Origin: Eretmocerus hayati
Taxonomy: Eukaryota; Arthropoda; Insecta; Hymenoptera; Aphelinidae
Length of the DNA: 64,000 bases
Direction of reading: 5' to 3'
Assembly (NCBI GenBank): GCA_029851415.1
Contig: CM056743.1
Location: 26,016,905-26,080,904 of the forward strand
Below are positions 37,284-49,639 of the stretch, in pieces. Numbering within the stretch: the stretch's first letter is position 1; each line of letters starts with the position of its first letter. The notes under the pieces were generated by a model. It had not been told where the DNA came from. It ran no database searches and was given only the letters and a program-made list of their open reading frames with translations. A program made the translations under genes and the position numbers.

Positions 37284-37516
37284 AACACTGGTATTCATAG
37301 TCGTTATAACCTGAGAATCAAGAATTGATCAGCGGATCAGGCGGTGTAATCGACGTGTCAGAAGAATAAACCATAGACTGTTCTTTCAGCTCACATTGTC
37401 CCAATGCAGCAGAACACCACAGACTTAAACTCATTTTTTGCCCACGCCGATTACGGTGCCCAACCCGCGGATCAATTCTTAACTCTCGGGTTATAACGAC
37501 TATGAATACCAGTGTA
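37284..37516. mobile_element. MITE with ACACTGGTATTCATAGTCG ends (233 bp)
   Basis: About 50 bp at the left end (ACACTGGTATTCATAGTCGT from 37284, continuing TATAACCTGAGAATCAAG) is almost exactly inverted at the right end (37516; reverse complement ACACTGGTATTCATAGTCGT, TATAACCCGAGAGTTAAG). The arms go on through AATTGATC.GCGG. The high arm identity suggests relative youth. There is no coding capacity and no clear target duplication. Confidence 0.7.
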
Positions 37517-37958
37517 ACTCACCAAAAGAGTCCAAGGAGTGAGGAGCGCAAATTTGGTTGGAATTTCGGAGAAATTTTTTTTGAAGTACTATGAAAAGAT
37601 GACACACAACCGCAGAGTCTAATACTCAATTGTTTGGAGGCACACTTTTCTTCAGAAGAACTTCGAGAACTTGCTCCAAAATTTCAGCCAAATCCATATA
37701 ACCATATGCAACTCCTTCGAGTCTTTTTGTTAGAATATTGAATGTACTAAGCAAACCAAAAGGACGCACTGACATGAAAAAAGGCATCAGTAGAATGTCA
37801 CTCTTGGTTTGAAAAGTGAACGGAATCATTCCAAATTCCTTTATACACTGATTTCTCGTTATTTTCATCTCAGTAGTTGATTAAAATGCGATCAAACATC
37901 CAAAGTCGTAAAAATGTCATCAAATATCCCAGTGACTATGCACTTCTACAACATACTC

Positions 37959-38299
37959 ACAAGGCGAGGTCCAACCTTGCGGAACACGGATCCTTATGAA
38001 ACTATGGGAATCATCTTGTTTAAGTGCAAAATGAACGTATCTCCAAGGGTTTAATCCTACGGGCCTCCTATCCTCAGGTACAGCTATGGAGACTAGTATT
38101 GCCCATAGAGGGCCTATGTTGAAGAATCATATGTATAGATATCACATGTATACTCACAATGCTAATCTCCATAGCTGTATCGAAAAATAGGAGGCCCATG
38201 GGATTACACCCTTGGAGATACCTTCATTCCTCACCAAAACAAGATGATTCCCGAAGTTTCGTCAAGATCCGTGTTCCACAAGGTTGGACCTCTCCTTGT
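37959..38299. mobile_element. MITE family A, copy 1 (341 bp)
   Basis: The inverted ends are ACAAGG(C/A)GAGGTCCAACCTTG. Inside, both arms carry GGAACACGGATC, GGGAATCATCTTGTTT and GTATCTCCAAGGGT, with a loop around 38,100-38,160. The element lies just 3' of the RRM2 exon. A second, interrupted copy is at 39743-41875. Confidence 0.7.
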
Positions 38300-38616
38300 C
38301 AATTTCTTTTTCATCAGTAAAGTAACATCAAATCGAGATCGAGAACCTTGTGTTTCTCCATCCTACACTGACCCCCATAGAATTCCACAAAATAACAAAA
38401 GCCAACATCTTCATCACCAGTGGCAGTATAATAACACAGATGACGCAGACACGCAAACTCCTTCTCCTTATTTTCATCCATCGTATTATAATAAAACAAA
38501 ACATCAGTAACCAGAACACGTTGTCTCACGCTCTCCAATACAATAAAATACAATACACGTCGAACATGACACGAATGCAAAATAAGAATAATATAAGAAA
38601 TAAAGTAACAACTAAC

Positions 38617-38819
38617 CTCCATAGTCTGCGAATGATGAAGGGCCTTGATAGCGAGTAAAGCCGACTGTTTACTTGCAAATGTGACAAAGGCGCAGCCCTT
38701 GCTCTGTCCATTTTCTCTTAGCACCGAGCATTCTTCAATTTCACCATAGACGTCAAACATGTTGCGCACGTCGTTTTCAGAAAACTTTTTTGACAGCATT
38801 CCTACAAACAGCTTACGAT
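38617..38819 (-). CDS. CELF/bruno exon encoding RRM2
   Basis: This 203-nt exon has acceptor TTCTGTTTCAG before 38819 and donor GTTAGT after 38617. After two bases completing a split codon it encodes 67 residues. [20 protein letters not shown] has RNP2 at LFVGML, and the chain continues with [21 protein letters not shown]1 is KGCAFVTF (residues 40-47 of the exon), followed by [15 protein letters not shown]. These are diagnostic of CELF/bruno RRM2. RRMs 1 and 2 bind GU-rich RNA in this family. The 5' splice phase requires an upstream exon, which would carry RRM1; none was found in the window. The exon is flanked by family A MITEs on both sides. Confidence 0.96.
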
Positions 38820-39768
38820 CTGAAACAGAAATAAGATAACAAAAAATGTCAGCATAATAGTTTCATTGATTGTGTAAAGAACGTCGTTATTGGATAAGAA
38901 TAAGTACATAGTTGACTGATTCTAAGGATGGTCTTGAAAATTGTGTACCTCTTTGAAGAAGAAGTAAAGTCAGATATATATCTATCTATGGGGGTTATAT
39001 AAAGACTGAAGATAGATGGGTATCAATTGACATGAAAGAGTGAGGGGGAAAGAGAGAGAAGACTCGTAGAGGTAAAGCTTGCCGATTCCCAGTGCTAATA
39101 CTTTGTCATTATTGGGGCTTATATAAGGTTGGCTTTATCCTCTCTGCGATTATTGCGTAATAATACTCGATGATTTGCTCGTGCATCTGACGTTTATTCG
39201 AGAGCGTATTAAAGAGATTTGCAGAAATGTCAGAATTTAGCTTTATGATTTCTATGGTGCACGGTATAATAATAAGTAATTCGTGGAGATTCTGGCATTG
39301 AGTTTATACTTTGTAGGGAAATTATAAGTTTACTGGATTGGATACCTAATGGTCATGAGAAAGTAATCGATTTGAAAATCATCTGGGCAACTTGTGGCGA
39401 ACAGCCAGACAGATTTCGTATTTTTTCTATTGTTGTCACGGTTTACTCAGAAGATAGGTCTACTTTTGAATCATAATTTTGTATTCTATCACTTGAGACC
39501 CAGATAACCTCACATGTCACAACTCAACATCGATATCTCAAGGACATGCAAAGAGTTTAATTAAATTTTAACAGGATAGAATTATTCTAGGCTCATTCTA
39601 AAGTTCATAGAAAAACCTTTAGAATGAGTGAAGATTTTCATAAGAAGAAAAAGAATGAGTGGAGACACGTTTGGAATAATTCGTCATGAATCAGCGTGAT
39701 GAGCGTAAGGGAAAAAAACGTTGGATCAAAATGACATTTACGAGGAGAGCATCAGGTCTGCGGAACAC

Positions 39769-41606
39769 TGAATTTTCGGGGTTACGTTAGATAGAACTTT
39801 AACAATGCAACCCGATCAGAAAGCCGATCAAGCGCCTCGATCCGAATATCAAGCCTTGATCAACTTTCTTGAGCGCCCCTTGGTCAAGAATGTAATGCCG
39901 CCTTGATCAAGCTTGGGTCAACCCTTGATCAAGATCGTGATGTTTGCTTCGGGGTAGATTTGTCATGACCTCCTGCCATTTGAAAGCACATCAATAATAT
40001 ATGAATGATGGAAATTAAGTCACGTATGAGTGTCTATTAATTTTTCATATGTGTTTCCAGTGAAGTTTTTGTATTAATAGGAAACGCAAAGGAATAGAGA
40101 CTGGATGTATGTACCATGAAATTTTTTCTGAAAAATGTTGATGAGGTGAGCCGTGGAGCGTCGTCTGCTCGCATATAGGTTAGATACTATTTCCAAAGTC
40201 ATAATAGCCTTTCCGTATGAATGAATATACATATATTCCTCTATTTTTCCATCTTTTGATGGATTTTAGCAGTGCATACTGCACAATGCTAGCCAGGATG
40301 CAAAGATTTTATTTTACCCACTAGTCGCACCTTGGAAAGTGACAGTTCTTGCGAAAAATGTGCTAAAACTCATTGACATAACCTGTGGGTAATGGCTATG
40401 AGTTTGTGTATACTTTAGATTATCTCCACATTTACCAATATTTCCAGAATTCTCAATAAAAACGTGCATTTCATCGCTATTTTCGTGATTATTTAAGGAC
40501 GCCGTTCTTCAATACGCCCGTCACACGACAATATATGTATGTATATCTGGGGCTACAACAAATTCAAAAATATTCCGTGATCTTGATCAAGGCTTGATCA
40601 TAGCTTGGTCAAGGCGGCATTACACATCTTGATTCAAGGGATCAAGACCCTTGATCAAGCCTGGATTGCAGCTTGACTAACTTTTCTGATCGGGAAGATC
40701 AGTACAGCGTGATAGCGCGCAAGTCGTTCGCGGCCCTTTCCAAGCTTCGAAAGTTCAAGGATAGTATCCCCCGGTCCGCCAAGCTATAGTGCTCATAAAA
40801 TCACTGGTTTTTCCATATCTGGAGTACTGCGTTGGAATATTTCTTAATCTCTCAGAAAAACTCGTGACAAAGATGAGCAGATGCAAAAATGCTGCTCTAC
40901 GCTACGCATGTGGGCTGCGAAAATTTGACCACATTACTCCGGCGGCGTACAGAGACAATGAAATCATGTCCTATGAGCAAAGGCGGATCTCCCTGAGCAT
41001 ATGCCTACTTGGCAGTATCCTGAAAAATAATGACCCAAAGTACCTTGCAAACAAGTTTGCTTTCCGTCCATCTAACAAAGTTGGTTCTAAACGTATTTCC
41101 TCTCTGGAGTTGGTTGGCCGGTTAGCACGTACCGAAACGTTTAGCAACTCATTTTTGATGACAGTCATTCGGGAATGGAACATAATCTCTGATGGAATTT
41201 GCACAATGTACAACAAGCCGTGTTTCAAACGACTGATTGATATCTACTTCTTAATTCAGGAAACTTGACTATTTCTGTTGCACAATAATTATGTATTTGA
41301 CTGGGTTAAATCTGTGATGTATATATTATATGTTTATAACTAGTGCACCGTTGTAACGTAAAATAATCTTGGTTCGAATCTGTATATTCAATAATATTGT
41401 CTCACTTTTTATGTCTATTTGCATCTCAGTTGGCTGGGATTTTAATTTTAGGATAATTTAATTTATTTATGTGCTGGTAAACAAGCCCACGTACGATCGC
41501 AGCAATAAACTATAACATTGTGGATATATGTAAATATGTATTGGACTATACAGGACCAAACAGTCCTTAGTCATGAATAAAGTTATTCGATTTTATTCTA
41601 TTCTAT
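39769..41606 (+). pseudogene. Non-LTR retrotransposon (LINE) 3' fragment, RT C-terminal region
   Basis: The coding sense is the plus strand. 39780-39810 reads GVTLDRTLTMQ. After the MITE 39811-40694 the same frame resumes DQYSVIARKSFAALSKLRKF, KDSIPRSAKL. A frameshift/stop near 40,785 follows, and then 40789-41268 (160 residues in all) gives LIKSLVFPYLEYCVG, MSRCKNAALRYACGLRKFDH and ITPA, ending at TGA. This is the C-terminal thumb/post-RT region typical of Jockey/CR1-like LINEs in insects. The 3' tail (41.27-41.6 kb) ends in AATAAAG and TTCTATTCTATTT repeats. It is 5'-truncated, interrupted and frameshifted, hence inactive. Confidence 0.75.
39811..40694. mobile_element. MITE with CCCGATCAGAAA ends, inserted in the LINE (884 bp)
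   Basis: The ends are CCCGATCAGAAAGCCGATCA (39811) and the inverse CTTTTCTGATCGGG (to 40694). Both subterminal regions are full of TTGATCAAG-type units: CCTTGATCAAG, GGTCAAG and GCCGCCTTGAYCAAGCT at about 39,900 and, inverted, at 40,610. Removing the element together with one of the two flanking AA dinucleotides restores an uninterrupted LINE reading frame (TMQ then DQYSV), which supports a 2-bp target duplication. The middle has no recognised transposase. Confidence 0.7.
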
Positions 41607-41875
41607 TTTGATGAAACTCTGAGAATCATCTTGATTTTGTGAAAAATGAAGGTATCTCCAAGGGTCAAGTTCAATGGGTCTACTATCCCGAGATACAACC
41701 ACAAAGATTAGCACTGTCCATATAGGCCCAAGTTCAAAAGTCACATACATAGATATCCTGACAAAATAGGGGGCTCATGGAATTAAACCCTTGGAGATAC
41801 CTTCACTTTTCACCAAAACAAGATGATTCCCAAAGTTTCATCAAGATCCGTATTCCGCAGACCTGATGCTCTCCT

Positions 41876-43988
41876 TATTAGTTTTAATGGGTTGAACAAC
41901 TCCAATGAGACTTGTATTCGACCTGTAATATTGAGATGTCGAAAACTCACACGCTACTTCGATGATCCCCTTCGAAATCAATAAGGATTCCAAAATTGCA
42001 AAACGTTACCCGCTTGACATTCAACTTTGGAACTATTCAGTATTTGGAATTCAGATAGTATGAATGGTTCACTACAAATGTAAACACCATCGATCATAAG
42101 TTTTCTTAATGAAAAACCAAGCTGTATGTATACAATTATTGCAGCGAGGATTTGCAAATTTAAATGAGATGCTCCGAAGGTAATTCCATTACGTCAGAGA
42201 TTTGGAAATCTCGTTAATACAACAATGGATTACCAAAGCTTATACTTGTTGCAAACCTCTTGCTCATGATTCAAACTAGCTTATCCAATCAATCAGAAAT
42301 AAACCTATTTAGTATGCATCACATCCCACTTCCATCTAATCTGATGACACAAGTTCTTATAAAAGTGTGAAAATACACGCAAACCTACATCCACTGCGAC
42401 CTCACAACTTTCAATGGTGAAAATATCAAACATTATTCAAACACAGAGAAAAGTTTTTCCAAGCATCAAATCCCAAATAGACTCCAAAATTTCACGTCTA
42501 TTTTTTCATCACATAAGGTCACCAAACAAACACGTAAATATGTGTGAGCTTAGATGTGGCTTCCACAGTTGCGCTTTCTTTGAAAAGTCGCCAGGGAAAA
42601 ACTCTTTCTTGGCTCATCATACATAAAAGAAGCTTGCAAAAGCTGGAATGCAAGCGGATGCTCGCATCGCCAAGATAAGAAAAGAACATCACAGAGAAGC
42701 ATCAACGAAGACGACCGAGCTGGGCTAATATTTGTTTAGGCCCATACTCTTCCTAAAAGTAAGAGAAAAAAAAATCTGCGTGGTTGGTGCATCAGCAACT
42801 TATGCAAATTCTCATCGTGCGCACATAATTCTGTGGCTATACGAGAAACGACATCACCTACTGGAACATCATCCACCTCACATACTAAATTCACACATAC
42901 ATACAAACATACAAGAGAAGATGTGAAAAAGTACATCGTATATATAGAGTAAGGTGGTCAGATATAGAACACCAAAAAAAAAAAGAAGATCAAAATAAGG
43001 GGGTAAGGTAGGAAAGAAAAGTGGTGGTGGTGGTAGTGTAAAGAGAGTTTATGTAGCTAATTTGATTAGGCTGGAAGGAAAAGCTAAATAATGAATGTTC
43101 AGAGATAAAAAAAAAAGATTCGCAAGAGGAGCGTCGTTGTCCCAACCACTGTGTGTATAAAACGAAAGTGAACGTACGTATAGGTTTAGGAGTGGTAGGG
43201 TGCAAATTGTGAGAGCAGGGAACGATGCTCTTCTCGTAAATTCATTAGCTCATTAAAGGGAAATAGAGGAAACGAGAAAACTAAATAAGGTTCAGTGGCG
43301 CTACTTCGAAGCGAGAGTGAATTTTATTGCTTCGGGATTATTTTTACATGCACATATTTCAAGAGCAATTGTTTGTAAATGCTGCATCGATTATTTAGTC
43401 AAATTCCAACACACAGTCTCTAAATCCACTATTCTTTACTTTTGTCCGTCTTTTTCTTACTGCCTATCGATATATTCTTTGTTCGAAATTTGCAAATATC
43501 AAAGTAGAGCCAATAGGTATGGGAGCTATTTTCAGAATTCAATTTGAGATATTTTGAAATCAATTGGAAACAAAGTAAAGCTGGTGAAGTCGAGTAGCAC
43601 CACTTGAGAGAAGACCAGTCATCGTTGTGATGTACATAAAAGAAAACTAGGGTGAACACGTGCCTAGCCACTTGGAAGCCCTAACCGCTCTTTCTGTTTC
43701 TATTGGTTTAATTAATTCGCCCCACCCTTTGGAAATGGGTACACTGAAGCCGTGCTACCTATAAAGTCTGTGCGAATTCTACTTTTGTCGGGAGAAAATC
43801 GTCGTTGATACCACCGCTACCACTGATCGGATTTCTTGGAGAATTTTCCATCGTAAGATTGGAAAAAAAAGCTCAAATCAGAGTTCTACTCGATCCGATT
43901 CTCTGTGGTTTCTATTGGTCTTTGAGATGTAAGCACTGAGAGAGATTCTTTTGTATTGCTGCTCTGACTTTTTAATTAGTGTGTGGTA
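41876..43988. other. Intronic sequence, no gene seen
   Basis: AT-rich DNA with purine-rich runs (GGTGGTGGTGGTAGTG near 43,022). No inverted repeat or coding segment was recognised. Confidence 0.4.
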
Positions 43989-44667
43989 CAGGCAGCCCTC
44001 TGTATTCGCGGTTAATGCGTACATCGAAGATGCCACGAATACGGGGACCTTGTGCTTATGAAAATTTGGTGGTTAGGTACATCAGTGAATCATAAGGTGC
44101 TCAAAACTGGACGAGACCTTGAAGAAAATACTCAATTTGTTCAAAGATTCTTGCACATAGGGATAATTCTGCAGGAAAAATCGAGATAGTATGAAAGGTA
44201 ATCCAAAATTCCTCCCAAATCTTAGTGAAATTGAGCAATAAGATCAATTTTGAGTTTGACCAAAATATTCTGTGACTTTTGCCTGGGAAGCTTGAAGAGA
44301 CTAATCTCTGGCTGGTTCTTGATAAGAGATCATGAACATTTCAATTTTGTGTTGGAAAATGATTGGGCCTGTTCCTAAGAACTCATCAATGATGTTTTGC
44401 ATTCCATTCAGAATCTGGAGGAGCTATGACTTTGATATCTAATAGAGTTTCAACTCCATTCATAGCAAACTGATGTTCAAAACCGATAACATATGATTAC
44501 GGTTTGAACATACGCTCAATTCAGTGTTTGAAGTTATTTATAGGAACGCCTCATTCGTATGACGATACCATAGGGGAATTTTATTTCAAGATCCAAGTCA
44601 TTCCGAAGAAACTGAATCAAACCGCGAATATGGGGTATCTAATTCCGCGAATACGGAAGTCTGCCTG
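43989..44667. mobile_element. Pogo/Tigger-like MITE with CAGGCAG..TATTCGCGG ends (679 bp)
   Basis: The left end CAGGCAGCCCTCTGTATTCG (43989, preceded by TA) pairs with the inverted right end CAGGCAGACTTCCGTATTCG (44667). A second CGCGAATA motif lies about 30 bp inside the right end. Termini of the form CAG..CCC..TATTCGCGG are reminiscent of pogo/Tigger elements of the Tc1/mariner superfamily. The base pair after the right end is AA rather than TA, so the target duplication is not clean. No transposase remains. Confidence 0.55.
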
Positions 44668-47600
44668 AATTAATGAGGAGGTTTGATGAATTTTTGATCA
44701 TTTTGGTTCAATTAGAATTCATTCTTTCGCGGATGAGAAAGAATATCCCTGTAGTTCTTTTTTTTTTTTTTGAGACTCTAATGTTCAGGAAGAGTATTAC
44801 AGAAATCGAAGTAAATATTTCTGATTTACGGTGTATTCAACCGCAATCTCAGAATCGTTTGTGTACTAAATTGTATGCGTTGGAGGAAAATTTTGTCAGA
44901 CAAAAATGATGCCACCAATTTTCTCTTCTAAGAGTAAAATCAATTGAATGACGTTCTGACAAAATGAATTATGTATACTAAAAACGTAAGGATGAAGTAA
45001 AAAGATGAATGTGACTGAATAGAATGAATATTGATGCAAAAATGAAACAATATCATGAGTAATTCCGTCCTTCAAGATCGACGAGACCAAATAATCAACT
45101 CATATATGAAACAATATCATCTTGACCAGTCAATAAAGATTTATCATTGATGAAATAAGAATTGTGTTACGATATTACTGGTCAATATATTCATGAAGGC
45201 ACATGCCTGGCAACATGAAAACGAATTACTATCAAACACTATAGAATCTTCACCTGTTTTCAGAGACATGAAATCATTCTCAGATTCTTGGAAGTTAGTC
45301 AATTTTTTTCCTTCAGTCTTTTTTTACATTTGAAATTTCCTCATCATCATCATCATACACTCAACCACACGCGAACTTTTCCTAAGGAGAAATTTCCATT
45401 AAAAAAAGTCAATAATTCATCTTCCTCAGGTTTGCATCATTTTTTTCCAAGTTATATGAAAATCAAATTGGCAAATAACAAACCATACTAGAACGATATT
45501 ACAGCTATTTTATCTACGCTTTTTTATACATCCTGGTTGTCTTCTAGCAGCACGTACTAATATGTTGGAAGAAGCGAAATTGACGGATTCGACGTGCAAA
45601 GAGAAAATATCGAGATTGAAGGTAAACTTTAGAAGAACAGGAAGCTGAGTAATGCCAGCAACGCTATATGTACCGTGACTCGGATGCACTTTTCCAAAGC
45701 AAACACTTCCAAGCTGTGTGTGCTTCACTTTCCTCAGGCTACATACATATTAGGTACGTCGCTTCTGCCATCCACACGCTCTTCTCTGAATTTTTTAGCC
45801 TGATTTTTTTCAATAATGCAAATCACCTGGTAAATTTACCACTCCAACCTAATATTACAAGAATTCTTAACCTTCGTCAAACTCACCGTATCATATCATT
45901 TCTTTCAATCCATCCAATTTAATCTATATTTGAAAACCTCAAACAATTTAGCGGAAATTCATCATCCAAAAAAAAAGGAAATATTTTTTTATGTAGCATG
46001 TATCCGTGGTTCATTTGAACTATAACAGAAGCATTTTAGCATTGCAGCAACGCGCCAAGTTCAACATCAGATGAATTTCATTTATGACATAGGTAGCAAA
46101 AGCTTCCCCGCTCTTTTGCACTTCTCTCTTTGGATTGTGCAGTTTATATATATACTCGTGTACTTTCGTGGTGCGCTTCGTGAGTTATAATTGAATTATG
46201 GACTCGGCAAGCGTGGCAAACATACATGCGGGGGAGTGTGAATGACTTATATAGGCACTAAAGACTCTAATAGCGAAAGTTGCCAGCTTGGCATACGAAT
46301 AATAATTGTTGCTAATGTCGAGAGGCGGTAGGAGAAGAAGTCGGATTGCACGTGCTGAATACGTATTTTTTCCGCAATGGATTGCTATTCTATTATTTTT
46401 TTTTCTTTCTTTTAGAAGGGCTGATTCACAAAATTGGATACTTGATGTTAATCGAGTTATGAATAAGAGGTTAACTCGACACCTGTAACATGTTCAACAG
46501 GTGTTACTCGAGTAGTACATGAAAAGAGAAAAATGTCAAGATTTATTCTTCAGGGTGAGTTCGGATAATTTCACAACTTATCAATGAAAATACTACATCT
46601 GGAATAACCAAGAGAATACTTGTTATGGTTTTTTTATTCCATTTCAATTTCTTTTTTCGATTTTAGAATTGTTCTTCAACCATCAAACTGGTAAATAAAA
46701 ATGAAAAAAATGTAAGTGTATGCTTATTGGTGTCGCTGAACACTTTTCGGAATTTCTGGGGCGAATGGAAGTCCATGCCTTATTTCTTTCATTCGTTTAC
46801 ATGGGCTAAACTTAAAAAGTTATGCAAAATCAGTGTGCTGACTCTTAACTTCACATTTGGTGAATGAACAATCACATCGATCGGAAAAAATTTTTTAAAA
46901 ATTTCCTACTCGAGCGTAGTTGAGATCATAACCTCTAGTATTTTAAGACGACTTTCTGCATAAAAAAGTGATCAAAGTAATCATTTGGGAAATCTACAAT
47001 TTCGAGAAATAGTGTGACAGCACGAGTCACACATTATGCTAATTTTTATAGCGTAATTCTTTTTACTGAAAAACAAATCCTTGACATCCCTATTGAGTCA
47101 AACTTGTTCATTCTTGCATGGCATTCAAAGATGTCGACTTAGAGAAGTCATATTTCTGACTCAAAATAATGGTTTTTCCAAGGCCAACCAAACCCTCGTC
47201 TGTACGTATAATCAATTCGTTATTCACCTGATCAATTTTGAAATGAATATAGTGGTCGAATGAAAATTTTGTCTTTCTTTTTCAACTTTGAAGAACTGCT
47301 CTGTCCGTTAAATAACATGCATCGATTGAGTGAGCTTGCAATTTGACGAGTCACAAGAGTAGCAAAAAAACATAAGCAGTAAACTGAGTTAACGGATAGC
47401 TCAAGACAATCTACAGACATAACAATAATGAAAGTGTTATTTTTTTTGAGGCTGGCACTTTAACAACATCACGTAACAGTAATAATCTACGACAAGATAA
47501 TTTTTTTTAGACGTCAAAAAAATATCGATGTCACTACTCTCCTTACTCTTCCTCACGACAAGTTGTTCCAGAACATCAGTTCAAACCAAAGAAAAACATT

Positions 47601-49340
47601 TATTTCAACCTTCCTTCAACCACCATAGCAAATCACCGATCATCAAACGACGTTTCAACAGCAACTTAAGACCGAATAAACACACCCTGTACATCCAAAA
47701 ACTGAATCTAAAAGAAAGAAAAAAGAAAAGATTCGCAAAAGAATATCGCGAGACCGTTGAAGAAACTTTTCCATGAGGGAAAAAAGAAACTTATTGCATG
47801 AGAAAGAGAGAAAAAAAATTGCCAAGATAACAAGAATTCGCGGTGGCACGAGATGTAACAATGCTGCAAAAGAAGCGACAGCAACACGCGCTGCATCTAT
47901 ATATACTTAGACTCTATAGCCCAGTAGCCCCATACACTCTTCCTTATTTCTTCAAACTCTCCGGTAATTCAACCTGACACAATGCGATAAAACCGCCCTG
48001 CTCTGATGCTCGAAAGTGAGAAAGAAAAAGAAGGTATATACACTTCTCGCACTTTGAGATTCAATTACCCTAGCTCGCTGTTGTACGGCGCAACTTGGAC
48101 AATTATGGAGAAAATAGTGCAACCAAGATTGCCTGCGATGCTCGCCTTCACCCACACCACACACTCACACACACAAGAGCATATCAAACTGTGCCCATAG
48201 AGCATGAGAGAAGCAAAACGAGTAAATTCGGTGGGGCGACATATATCAGTATGCGAAAATCGTACAGATATTCCGTCGGTCCGTAAAGCTCGATCGGTTC
48301 TCGCAATGGTGGCGTGGTGGCATGGCGGTTCGTGAACAGAAAGAAGCTCAAACCGGAAAAAGTATAACATCGGCAAAAAGAGTGAGAGGCATTGGAGCCC
48401 ATACGAATGACCAATTAAACCCCTTCAGGCCTATTTCTTCCTTTTTTTTATTTTACTTTACTTTTTTTTTTGGTAAAAGTTGCGGTGAGAGCGAGAAAAG
48501 GGGTAGAAAAGCTCGGCGATCTCCAACAACGCGATCCGTTTACACGAGAATTAACCGATTTATTTGGCCTGCGGCTTTCTCTAGCCTATAGCCACCACAC
48601 TCTAGCATCGCTATACTCTTTTGGTTATATAGAATGAAAAGGGTTAGCCAAACGGGTGGCAGCTCGTATATACACTTTATACAGCCTAGGCCGCAACGGA
48701 AGCCTCGAGAAATAAATTGGCCATTTCGCTTCTCTTTCCTATTATATACTTCGAGCCCACAAGTCTTGATCAAGCAATGCGTGGCGGGGCGGTCGTATAA
48801 GCCTATATATTCCATTTTCCCGACCTCTCCAATTTTTCTTTTTCATGAATTTAATTCTGCACAGTATATAATGAACATATAAAGAATGAGAGTCCACTAC
48901 AATTAAAAATTTTGATTGTATTTATGTAGAGCTATAGAAGAGTTATTATTCAAAGATATTACAATTACATAGCCTAATTTATAGATTCTTTAATCTCGTC
49001 TCGATGTTATAATTTCTGTCCAAGTACCGATATTATTCCATAGAATTATTGCATCTCTACGTACAGCTTGTTCGGCTTGTTCTTGATGAGCCCGAGATCG
49101 TTGAAATGATTTTGTAACTCAAAAATGATATTTGTTAAATGATTGGTGATGGTCGATTGATGAAATTGAAATCAGGTTTCAGATGTAGTTCGAAAATATG
49201 GCATATTGTCAATTAGTGTATTGATCAGTCAATCCAATTCATAACTCACATGGCCTCTCGCATTGCCAGACCGAATTAGACTAACGAGTAGGGAACACAA
49301 GGGCTCAGGTCGACGAACTTTGCAGGATTTTTTTAGTCTC
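44668..49340. other. Intronic sequence, no gene seen
   Basis: AT-rich with T-runs and a moderately CpG-richer part at about 48.0-48.8 kb. A small hairpin (ACTCGACACCTGT / ACAGGTGTTACTCG) lies at about 46,472-46,513, and repeated ATGAAACAATATCAT occurs at about 45,042 and 45,106. No convincing gene. Confidence 0.4.
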
Positions 49341-49552
49341 GTACCACCTAGAATATGAAGAATCCGAGCAACTTTGTCAAATAAGCCTCCTGCTCAGAGC
49401 TTCTAAGCAAAAATGTGAGCATTTCTAGTATATTCATAGATAACAAATTTCAATATGGGCTTATATGAGAAATGCTAATCTCAGTGTCTGTATCTGTCGA
49501 CAAGAAACCCATTTGACGGAGTTACTCGGATTCTTCATATTCTTAGTGGAAC
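49341..49552. mobile_element. Inverted-repeat element (~90-bp arms)
   Basis: The arms share TAGAATATGAAGAATCCGAG (about 49,349) and its inverse (about 49,524-49,545). They continue through TAACT..GTCAAAT and end at AGCATTTCT (49,420) / AGAAATGCT (49,469). Total about 212 bp. A MITE-like relic with no target duplication identified. Confidence 0.55.
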
Positions 49553-49639
49553 CAAACTTGAAACTGTCAACAAAAAAAGGGAAGATTGGGAATTCGGACC
49601 ACGTGGTCCCCTATTGTAAGGTAGACCTTGTAAGTTAGA

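Larger units (their letters stand above)
27167..38616 (-). other. 11.45-kb CELF intron rich in MITEs
   Basis: A long intron between the two RRM2 exons. It contains inverted-repeat elements at 27257-28127, 31936-32104, 32195-33170, 33944-34307, 37284-37516 and 37959-38299, a (AAT)n microsatellite at 28716-28750, and a GC/CpG-richer patch near 34,950-35,300. No additional coding exon is recognised. Short frames at 28318-28617, 36624-36827 and 37626-37868 have no recognisable domains. Confidence 0.7.
39743..41875. mobile_element. MITE family A, copy 2, split by a LINE
   Basis: The outer left piece 39743-39768 (AGGAGAGCATCAGGTCTGCG, GAACAC) and the right part 41607-41875 together form one family A element: the right end at 41875 is the inverted copy of the left. 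TGATGAAACT, then GAATCATCTTG and GTATCTCCAAGGGT, resume at 41609 after the inserted LINE. A few bases of the expected arm are missing at the junction, so the insertion came with a small target loss. Confidence 0.65.

Noticed and set aside
36624..37868. Two short minus-strand frames (67 and 80 codons) as a nested gene
   Set aside because: Composition is protein-like in places, but no domain, splice linkage or start context could be established, and a MITE lies between them.
45045..45200. Repeated ATGAAACAATATCAT and small inverted GACCAGTCAATA/TACTGGTCAATA segments
   Set aside because: Too short and imperfect to define an element; left as part of the intronic description.
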